From NCBI GenBank assembly GCA_025363605.1, contig JANYDO010000079.1:1-35767 (forward strand): a stretch of 35,767 nucleotides of DNA, given 5' to 3'. Below the pieces are notes generated by a model. That model worked only from the letters and a program-made list of their open reading frames with translations. It searched no databases and was not told where the DNA came from. Within the stretch, counting starts at the first letter, position 1. Each line of letters begins with the position of its first letter. Shown one piece after another: positions 20,301 to 27,271 of this stretch. This DNA is from Candidatus Kapaibacterium sp. Lineage in GTDB: Bacteria; Bacteroidota; Ignavibacteria; Kapaibacteriales; UBA4661. A program made the position numbers and the translations under genes.

Positions 20301-23300
20301 GCACATCACCCACAAAGCGGTTATTACCCAAATCCAACACCTGCAAACTCGCCAACGTCGAGAGCGCAGGCACTGCACCCGTGAACTGATTACCGCGCAA
20401 ATTCAGCGTTTCCAGCGCCTTCAGCGTTGCAATCGAACTCGGTAGCGTTCCGCTTAGTTGATTGCCGGACAAATCCAACACTTTGAGTGCGGGAAGTTCT
20501 GCCAAGAGCGACGGCAGCGAACCTTGCAGACCATTATTTGCCAGCACAAGACGTGTCACCTGACCATTTTCAACCGTCACGCCTGCCCATGAGGAAACGG
20601 GCATTTCGGTAAGCCAATTTCGCTCGTTCACCCACGCACCGCCAGCCGTCAGAGCATACACACGCGCCAAGACGCTCGAATCACGCTCAATGGGCGTAAG
20701 TCCGGCTCCACCACTGGAAGGCGCAACAAAACGAAAGACTGCAACCGATGTAGCCACACCGTTGGGCGTGGTGATACGCACCGAACCCGTTGTAGCGCCT
20801 TGTGGGACAATCGCGGCAATGAGCGTCGGCGAAATCACGCGGAACGATGCCGCCGTCACGCCTCCGAACTGCACCAAGCCCGTTGTTGATAAATTTTGCC
20901 CCGAAACAAAGACCTCTGCACCCGCTTCACCGCTTGGCGGCGTAAAGGAAAGAATGCTGGGCGGCGGACCAAGCGAAACAATGACCGTGAAAGGCGAACC
21001 GCTTACTGTCTGACCTTGCTGCGTGAGCACCCGCACCGTGCCGGAAGTCGCTTGTGCGCTCAATGTCGCCACAATCCGCGTATCGCTTGCCACACTAAAA
21101 CTCGCTACGGGTACACCACCAACACTCACACTCGTTACGTTTACAAACTCTGCGCCCGTAATTTCCACACTTGCGCCCGTAGCACCCGACGTAGGGGAAA
21201 AATTTGTAATTGTGGGTGGTAACAAGAAGCGGAAATCTTGAGTAGAGCGAACAGTGCCTCCGGCTGCAATAACGTCAACTTTCCCACTTGCACCGCCCGC
21301 AGAAACCTTTGCCCGTACAAGCGACAGCGAGATGCTTTGCAGGCTGTCAGCTTTCGTGCCGCCAAAGCTCACACCGGTCACGCCCACAAGGTTCGCTCCC
21401 GTTACCAGTACCCACGCCCCTGCTCCGCCGGAGGGCGTGAAGGACGTAATCTGCGGCGGCAGCACATATTGAAAAATTGCTTTCGATGTGTCGCGTCCGC
21501 CGAGTGCAGAAATGACGATGGCGCTTGTGCTGTTCTGCATTTGGAGCGGCATAGTGAAGCTCACTGCTGTTGTGGAAAGCGTCATAAAACCACCAATGTT
21601 TACACTGCCAAATCGAAGCGTATCGACATTCACAAAATTCCGCCCCACCAAGCGCACCACTGTATTTGCACCGCCGACCGCAGGAATGATACTGTCAATT
21701 TTCGGTGCAGGAATAAAGGTAAACGCTGTTGGCGAAACAGCACTGCCGGAGGGCATGAAAACAGAAATTCGCCCCGAAAGCGGCACGGTGTCGAGCGTGA
21801 TGCGCAGTTCTGCGGGCGAAATCAACGAAGCAACACCATTGGAACCGTTAAGGTACGTCGCACCAACAAAAGCAGAATCTATCGGCTGAAAGTCTGTGCC
21901 ACGCACCGTAATCACCGTCCTTGCGCCGCCTTGCGCGGGGCTAATACTTGTGATATTAGGCGCTCCGAAGAACGAAAACGTTGTCACTGAAGCGGCAGTA
22001 CCGCCCGCGTTCTGCACCGTTACTATGCCGCTTGCGCCATTACCGACATCCGCCAGCAGCTGAGTCGGCGAGAGAATGGTAACGTTGGCAGCAGTAACGC
22101 CGCCAAAGCTCACCGTGACGGGGCTAATAAAATTCTGTCCGGTAATAGTGATGACGCTTCCCGGGAAGCCGCTTACGGGCGTAAAGTTGGTAATTTGCGG
22201 TGGCGGTACAATCGTGAAATTCTGCGGAGCAGTCGCCACGCCGCCGGGCGTTGTCACTGTGACGGATCCGGTTATTGCACCGGGCGCTACCGTCGCACGA
22301 ATTTGGGTAGGAGAGTCAACAATGACATTTTGCGCAGCCACGCCACCAATACTCACCGTCGAACCCGCAAGGAAACTTGCTCCGGTAATCGTTATTTGCG
22401 TTCCCACACCGCCCGCCGTCGGTGCAAACGCAACCACCAAAGGCGCTCCGGCACTGGTGCTGATAGTGACCGTGAGCGAAGTAGCAATCATGGGTGCTCC
22501 GGCGGAACGGAAGAGCGTAATCACCGCCTGCGTCGTGCCTCCGGCAAGCGGCGGATTCGACCAATTCACGACCATATTCGGAACGGAATTATTGGCTTGA
22601 TTCAAAAACGATGTTGTATATGCGCACGAAAGCTGTGCCGTACCGCCTGCTGCCGGAGCAATGGCAAGATTCAGCGTTGCTTCATTCGCATCCGGCAAGC
22701 CTGTGCGCTGTGAGAAGATTCCCCATCGCATCGTAAAGGGCGCTCCGGCGTTGATAATGTTCGGCAGTCCAAATGTGCCGGTACTTGATGTTTGACTAAA
22801 GGCAAGAGTAAGAGGCTGTATCAAACACGCCACATTTTTACTGTCCGTGTAACCGAAGGCATCTTGTAACTGAAGAGAATACGTAGCATTGGTGAGCAAT
22901 AAAACACTTGGATTGGTCGTGTTAGTCGGAGCAATATTCGTGAGCGGTGTCCATCCCAGCGTCAGAGGGCTTGTGCCGCCGCGAATCGATGCAGTCGTAA
23001 TTTGCGTGGGTTTATTAAAGCGAACAAATTGCGTTTCCGCCAAAATACTGGGACGAAAGCGTATTTCCACCGTTGCCGACGAAGAATTCATACCATCAGT
23101 GACGCTATACGTGAAAAAATCGGCATCATCCAGATTCACAGCACGATTGGGCGCGTACTGAAGATTTCCTACCGCATCCAGACTCACTGTCGCCATCGTC
23201 GAACCGCCGTTTGCGCCCGTCAGCGAGAACGTCATCGGATTGCCGCCAACTTTGGTTGCCGGCAGAATCGCCGTTGCCACGCCGCTGACATCAACGTTTC

Positions 23301-26300
23301 CGGCAACTTTGAGCGAATTATCTACCCACTGCGGCGGTGTGGGCTGTCCAACACCAGTAAGGGAAACAGGATTGTTGAAGCCCGATAAATCCGCCGATTG
23401 GAGTGGAAAACCTTCGTTAAAACGCCAGTAACCGCGCAGATTCGCAGCGTTAGGATGAGTGTTTTGCAACTCGCGCCCACGCCAATCGGCAATGGTTGTC
23501 TGCGGCAGCGCCGTATTCCAAAGCCGCACCTCGTCTATTGCTCCACGCCAAAAGTCATTTGTGCCGCCATTGGAGCCAATGTGCAAGCGCCCACCCGTGC
23601 CGGAGCCAAGAGCAAGATTATCCACCGCAGCCAAGCGTCCGTCAATATAGTACGTGATAGTACCGCCGGAATAGATGACGGCAAGGTGATATTGGACATT
23701 GCGGCGAAAGGCATTGACAGCGGTCGTCTTCTGGCTTAGACCATTGGTAAACCGAACGCTGGCGAGAAAGTTTCCCAAATGCACGCTGAATTTCATTCCG
23801 GCGGTATTCCCGCCATCGCCAATGGAGAATAAGCAGGGGTCGTTCCCGACCGTTCCTGCTGCCCAGGAAGGACGCACGAGCGCTTCGACGGTGAACGTTG
23901 TCAGCGAGTCATAACTGGGGTGCGAGGCGGCAAATACTTCTTGATTCAATGTTCCCGTCGAACTCCCGTAGAACACCTGCCAGCCAAAACCGGCTTTGGG
24001 CGGAAGAGACATCGTTCCGGGGGTAATGTAGCGCTGTGTACCCGATGACAGTGGAGTAGAAACAGGATCGCTCATCAGTCCATTTGTTACCGCTGTTCCT
24101 CCGACCGAAGTATACGTTCCAACCGGCATAGTAGGGGCAGCAACATTCTCCATCAACCCAAGACCACTTGTACCCGAAAAGCCACCAACGCGAAACACTC
24201 CTATTTGCGCTTGGTTCATTGGTCCAGTACCAGCAATAACACCGCACCTCCAATACTCCGATGTGCTCAGTTGCGTGAGCGGTGCAAGCGGTGTGCCACC
24301 GCTACCCGAAGAATAGGCTTCTGCCGCAAGAATTGTTCCTCCGGCAACATTCACGTTTTGGAAAAGCATCGGTAGATATACGCCACTTTTGCCTAGTGGG
24401 TATAAATATGCTCCTGCTCCACTGGCTAGAGTGCGTTGAAGTGGTCCCTCCACATATGCTGCTCCGGTATTAGCAAAGGTAACAGAATTGGGTGCTGTGC
24501 TGAGAATACGCAGTATGCAGTTTGCTCCCTGCCCAGCTTGAATAATGCCACTAGTAATAGAAAGCGTTGCGGCGGTAGCAAGATCAATACGCATTGCAGA
24601 TGTACCGGGTAGCAATACTTTTGAGCCAATGGGCTTATTCACTTGAAAATTTGCAAAAAAGACCGGCGGTGAAGCTGAATTGGGTATTTCGGCATCTGTC
24701 ACTTGATGATTGTTTGCTCCCGTAAAAAGGAGATTTGAGCCACTAAGGTAACTTATCACCGTTCCACCAATTGCATATCCTGTACCATCCAACTGGAGCG
24801 TCCCCCCGCTTAATATTTGTAGTGGTGCTGGTTTGCTTAGACTCACCCCATCCATCACCTTCAATACACCATTCGTATTCACTTGCACTCCGCCAGCGTC
24901 AATACGACTATTTCCATTGAGTGCAAGTGTGAAAGGTCCTGTGGTGAGTATTCCTGTCAATGCAGCACTCACCGAACCGACCGTTACAGCACCCATCACC
25001 GATGTGGACGCACCAAGATTGACAGCGCTACTATTAAAAATCAGAACACTTCCCGGCATATTTGCAGGAAGCTCCTGAAGAGTAGTGGTCTTAATTCCAG
25101 TACCCACATACCTCAGGGTTGCGGTTGTAGCCAAATAATTGATTGCGCTTGCACCTTGGACTGTTGAAAGATTTGCAGTGGTACTCATGAGGATGCATGA
25201 TCCGCCACCGACAACATTCAGCGTACCATTATTGGTCAAGGTAACATTGGGATTTAATTGCAAGACCGCACCGTTATTCACATTCATTGTTGTACCGCTT
25301 GTGGTGGTATAATACGTCGCCCCCGAACCGGCTAACAGCAAACGCCCGCCCGCATTCACATTCCACGTACCTTGATTAAGCAAAAAACTTCCATTGACGG
25401 TAAGGGTGCCCGCAACACCATTGACCGTGCTACCGGGCTTATTGACGAGAATCGTGCCATTCATCGGACCACCGCCGGAAACTTCCTGACCGTCAATCAT
25501 GAAAGTGTTTGAGCCGATATATTCAAGTGTATCGTTGGGTCCGCCATATTGGATAAGAGCACCACCATTTAATAGTGGGGAGCCATCAATCTGCACTTTA
25601 CCGCCCGAGTTCACATTCAAATTTGCATTAATAGTAAATGTTCGGGCAGTTTTTACCAGCCATATTCCTTGCATTGTGGTGGCAGTTGTCAATGTAGTTC
25701 CGCTTACGTTATCAATTGTTACCATTACCCCACTCGGAATAGTCGGCGGACATTCCTTCCCTATACTACAGGCAGGTGTGGAAAAATACGTCAACTTGGA
25801 GCCCGATTGATAAAAGGGAGTAAACGTTGCCGGGGCATACAGTGGAGCGCCTTGAATTTCCAATTCACCACCAGTGAGAATGGCAAAACCTGCACCGGCA
25901 TTATTAACAGCATTATTATTAAAAAATTTATGCTGATTTTTTATTGAAAACCTTCCGCTCTGAACAAAGAGATTTGAGCCATTTGCAAGGGTAGATTGTC
26001 CGTTTATTCCTGCGTTTACTGAAACAGTGGAAATGACGTTAATGATAAGTTTTGAACCGCCCGCAGAGATAGTTAACCCGCTCAAAATATCCATTCCAAA
26101 ATTCCCTGTGAACGTAGTTATGGATGCACCGCTCACGAGAATACTATTCACACCAATACCAACCGTAAGAGTAACCGTGGGATTGCCGCTCCCGGCATCA
26201 AAAGAGATAATATCGCCCGCTCCGGGAACAGATGCACCACTTACATTACCGGACGTAGCACTCCAATTATTTGTGCTGTTCCAAAGACCATCTCCGCCTG

Positions 26301-26442
26301 TCACCCAAAATCTGTTCGCAGCATGACCTTCGGCACACAAGAGCAAAATAGCGCTGGTGACCAATACAAAACAACGCATTGTGAGCGCGAGACTCAAGCG
26401 AGAGCGCAACGCCTTAGAGACACAGTAACGATGCGTATTCAT
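17398..26442 (-). CDS. Giant T9SS-exported LamG/TIG/LRR surface protein, copy 3
   Basis: Predicted secreted or surface-anchored protein of 3014 residues. The ATG at 26442 is chosen because GGGGG lies 8 bases upstream and it opens a basic n-region plus hydrophobic core ending near CAEGHA; a TTG five codons earlier and an ATG at 26379 are alternatives. Parts in order: beta-solenoid-like region (about 30-650); the EYWR module (657-814); a laminin G/concanavalin-like domain with YYIDG and AIDEVRLWN (837-1000), unique to this copy; a VCBS/cadherin-like stretch (1034-1127); a PKD/SprB-like part; seven TIG repeats (1334-1907); LRR N-cap and plant-type LRRs (1917-2290); Ig-like (2320-2410); Fn3-like (2414-2512); HYDIN-like domains (2514-2744); a divergent cohesin-like domain (2747-2900); SRAGGKRLI linker; T9SS sorting domain (2930-3014, SPNP to LQVIR). 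The LamG domain suggests glycan binding, which is inference. No strong terminator follows. Confidence 0.9.
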   Translation of the reverse strand: MNTHRYCVSKALRSRLSLALTMRCFVLVTSAILLLCAEGHAANRFWVTGGDGLWNSTNNWSATSGNVSGASVPGAGDIISFDAGSGNPTVTLTVGIGVNSILVSGASITTFTGNFGMDILSGLTISAGGSKLIINVISTVSVNAGINGQSTLANGSNLFVQSGRFSIKNQHKFFNNNAVNNAGAGFAILTGGELEIQGAPLYAPATFTPFYQSGSKLTYFSTPACSIGKECPPTIPSGVMVTIDNVSGTTLTTATTMQGIWLVKTARTFTINANLNVNSGGKVQIDGSPLLNGGALIQYGGPNDTLEYIGSNTFMIDGQEVSGGGPMNGTILVNKPGSTVNGVAGTLTVNGSFLLNQGTWNVNAGGRLLLAGSGATYYTTTSGTTMNVNNGAVLQLNPNVTLTNNGTLNVVGGGSCILMSTTANLSTVQGASAINYLATTATLRYVGTGIKTTTLQELPANMPGSVLIFNSSAVNLGASTSVMGAVTVGSVSAALTGILTTGPFTLALNGNSRIDAGGVQVNTNGVLKVMDGVSLSKPAPLQILSGGTLQLDGTGYAIGGTVISYLSGSNLLFTGANNHQVTDAEIPNSASPPVFFANFQVNKPIGSKVLLPGTSAMRIDLATAATLSITSGIIQAGQGANCILRILSTAPNSVTFANTGAAYVEGPLQRTLASGAGAYLYPLGKSGVYLPMLFQNVNVAGGTILAAEAYSSGSGGTPLAPLTQLSTSEYWRCGVIAGTGPMNQAQIGVFRVGGFSGTSGLGLMENVAAPTMPVGTYTSVGGTAVTNGLMSDPVSTPLSSGTQRYITPGTMSLPPKAGFGWQVFYGSSTGTLNQEVFAASHPSYDSLTTFTVEALVRPSWAAGTVGNDPCLFSIGDGGNTAGMKFSVHLGNFLASVRFTNGLSQKTTAVNAFRRNVQYHLAVIYSGGTITYYIDGRLAAVDNLALGSGTGGRLHIGSNGGTNDFWRGAIDEVRLWNTALPQTTIADWRGRELQNTHPNAANLRGYWRFNEGFPLQSADLSGFNNPVSLTGVGQPTPPQWVDNSLKVAGNVDVSGVATAILPATKVGGNPMTFSLTGANGGSTMATVSLDAVGNLQYAPNRAVNLDDADFFTYSVTDGMNSSSATVEIRFRPSILAETQFVRFNKPTQITTASIRGGTSPLTLGWTPLTNIAPTNTTNPSVLLLTNATYSLQLQDAFGYTDSKNVACLIQPLTLAFSQTSSTGTFGLPNIINAGAPFTMRWGIFSQRTGLPDANEATLNLAIAPAAGGTAQLSCAYTTSFLNQANNSVPNMVVNWSNPPLAGGTTQAVITLFRSAGAPMIATSLTVTISTSAGAPLVVAFAPTAGGVGTQITITGASFLAGSTVSIGGVAAQNVIVDSPTQIRATVAPGAITGSVTVTTPGGVATAPQNFTIVPPPQITNFTPVSGFPGSVITITGQNFISPVTVSFGGVTAANVTILSPTQLLADVGNGASGIVTVQNAGGTAASVTTFSFFGAPNITSISPAQGGARTVITVRGTDFQPIDSAFVGATYLNGSNGVASLISPAELRITLDTVPLSGRISVFMPSGSAVSPTAFTFIPAPKIDSIIPAVGGANTVVRLVGRNFVNVDTLRFGSVNIGGFMTLSTTAVSFTMPLQMQNSTSAIVISALGGRDTSKAIFQYVLPPQITSFTPSGGAGAWVLVTGANLVGVTGVSFGGTKADSLQSISLSLVRAKVSAGGASGKVDVIAAGGTVRSTQDFRFLLPPTITNFSPTSGATGASVEITGAEFVNVTSVSVGGVPVASFSVASDTRIVATLSAQATSGTVRVLTQQGQTVSGSPFTVIVSLGPPPSILSFTPPSGEAGAEVFVSGQNLSTTGLVQFGGVTAASFRVISPTLIAAIVPQGATTGSVRITTPNGVATSVAVFRFVAPSSGGAGLTPIERDSSVLARVYALTAGGAWVNERNWLTEMPVSSWAGVTVENGQVTRLVLANNGLQGSLPSLLAELPALKVLDLSGNQLSGTLPSSIATLKALETLNLRGNQFTGAVPALSTLASLQVLDLGNNRFVGDVPRGLCNLPNLREVRLDSNGFSGAIPSCVGDLKRVEIFNLSENLLSDSIPVSIGSMTALRELVLSGNQLTGAIPQTLGTQATVVLAERAPSGDKHGEPSLQSVSGLRRLDLSRNRLSGIIPASVGQCVALTTINLSQNRLTGNLPLSFANLTALQTLDLSRNQLSDVLPTYWGNMKQLQTLSLRANNFSGAVPLEIGRLSALTTMWLDSNALASLSDSVQNLAALKRLSLANNRLRALPQLRRTSGIALDSVNVAFNALTFESLERNVASSRAAVYSPQDSVLERMDTVVRVFSAFRVSGTVGGFFNDYQWYKGSRLLTQATDSLLKLDRVARSDTGEYTCYIRNRNATQLTLIRRVLSLRALPPQAPSDRPSLITPQLAAQSISITPTLVWSTTAFTSSYEVEVSSKSDFSDMIVRQTVNDPFRARLALTQALENLTTYFWRVRALSEGLPGTWSEVGRFTTIPAGRTVNVETVSFGRVILRKTVERTITVQNLSSVAVIIQSVRLQEQSTQPQGQFQSGGLTSAVRLEPDSTVVVNVRFTPTSVGEQTASVVVGYTVASSGSNVPTELSFASVLSGAGGALVLNGAEVDFGLLTAGLTKTESIQLTNVTSMELTIATSVGASSENSSKARFGLSDLFIKPISLKPNESAFVNVNCALTSDPTPATIRGALRFAVQVNSAIGSSTIADTLSVPMVVRVRKPDSNDVTIVPVLTAEQNYVAPGGIVSLALRLARIDYQTKKTFPDTLTQLYKVGNPVFTGAITLNRQVLIPLAEDGVVRAGLSNGDFVTYTIPPTRWLPNDEKKQLEPILMRIRCRVVAGSTDATVLKVENNFKWDTSSVATNTGEISQVTVRYLSADTVAFAPFTSGTSRAGGKRLIASTTSSVLALSPNPSDNSVELTFIVLAAGICNFEVLTLQGMTVMVSDGAYYDAGTHSLRLETSHLASGSYLVRMKTPRSEVITERLQVIR

Positions 26443-26485
26443 AACACAAACCCCCAATAAGGGAAAGAAAAGAATGATAATAGAA

Positions 26486-26517
26486 TGAACTTACAACTTT
26501 CCCAAGACATTTGCAAT
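26486..26517 (-). promoter_or_regulatory. Weak promoter candidate, copy 3 gene
   Basis: Minus strand: ATTG (26514-26517), 20 bases, then TAAGTTCA (26486-26493), a poor match to TTTG-N19-TAnnTTTG. It is the best candidate found in the 250 bases before the start at 26442, about 43 bases upstream, but the match could be chance. Confidence 0.2.
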
Positions 26518-26623
26518 GCTGAGAAGTCACGGATTTCTATGGCAAAAAGTCATAGTGCACATTTTCATGGAGAAAGTTCGCATAGGAAGATAGGACAAAG
26601 CGCCAGAGCGTTACAAACACCCG

Positions 26624-26658
26624 AACGCCCGCCTGAACGGATGTTCAGGGCGGGCGTT
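26624..26658. terminator. Long GC-rich hairpin, terminator-like
   Basis: Arms AACGCCCGCC-TGAAC and GTTCA-GGGCGGGCGTT pair over about 15 bp with one bulged base around a GGAT loop. The hairpin lies about 37 bases past the stop of the Kelch remnant and upstream of the copy 3 gene. Following T content is poor on both strands (TTTGTG on plus, GGGTGTTTG on minus), so it may end transcription weakly or act as an RNA end stabiliser. Confidence 0.5.
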
Positions 26659-26694
26659 TGTGTTGGCATCCCGACGCGCGGGTGGTTTGACCCC

Positions 26695-27052
26695 CTAAAA
26701 AGTAGTTAGCCCACCAATCACAACAACATTTGAATCCAACGTTTGCAATGCAACGCACTGGGCATGAGGAACATTCAATGACGGAGCAGGAACAATAGAG
26801 CGCGACCGAATATCAATTATTTCACACGTCGCTTTTATCGTCCCTCGATTTCCTTCATTAAAGACCCCACGGCGTTCTAAGCCTCCTATTACCAACACTT
26901 TACTCTGCTCCTATCACTGTAGTAGAAAAGGAAACTCGCGACTCCCTTAGATGTCCAAACACTTTCCACTGCAACTCCTGATGCGGCTGCGCGAACACAT
27001 TTGTAGAGTACACGCCCACAAGCAACCACACCAAATAGCATCGCTTTATCAT
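26695..27052 (-). pseudogene. Remnant of exported Kelch-repeat protein
   Basis: The ATG at 27052 begins a signal peptide (MIKRCYLVWLLVGVYSTNVFA) followed by about 28 residues, and the frame then stops at TAA near 26900. One base over, the frame continues at once as SKVLVIGG and runs to a TAG at 26695. Joined, the two halves contain two strands typical of Kelch motifs: KVLVIGG, then a CEIIDIRSRSIVPAPSLN segment, then VVVIGG. A functional Kelch propeller needs four or more repeats, so about 120 residues is far too short. This is read as a frameshifted and 3'-truncated gene. It is isolated from the OmpA-family gene upstream by a terminator. No clear ribosome site precedes the ATG. The Kelch call rests on motif spacing, and a single sequencing error could explain the frameshift but not the early end. 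Confidence 0.55.
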
Positions 27053-27201
27053 ACCAATTTTGTGCAAACGAAAAAAAATGGATAACGCTTCATCGTAAAA
27101 ATAGCATGAGCATAACCGCATCACCAAGCAAGAATCACCACTACGGACAGGAAATTACCATTTCACCTACCCAAAAACAACAGTTTATTACCCAACACAG
27201 C

Positions 27202-27242
27202 AAAAAAAGCGCCTGCCCGAATGAGGAATTCGGACAGGCGCT
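27202..27242 (-). terminator. Strong rho-independent terminator after OmpA-family gene
   Basis: Stem AGCGCCTG/CAGGCGCT (8 bp), one mismatch, then CCGAAT/ATTCGG, with a GAGGA loop. On the minus strand it is followed by seven T residues (from A residues at 27202-27208). It lies 30 bases past the stop codon of the OmpA-family gene. Confidence 0.92.
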
Positions 27243-27271
27243 TACTATTCGTTTGTCTCAATTATCCGTCC

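Noticed and set aside
26695-26898. A separate small gene starting at GTG 26898
   Set aside because: It begins in the middle of a Kelch strand that reads on directly from the preceding frame, so a frameshifted remnant explains it better.
26890-26915. Programmed ribosomal frameshift joining the two Kelch halves
   Set aside because: No slippery heptamer or downstream structure is evident, and the joined product would still be too short for a propeller.
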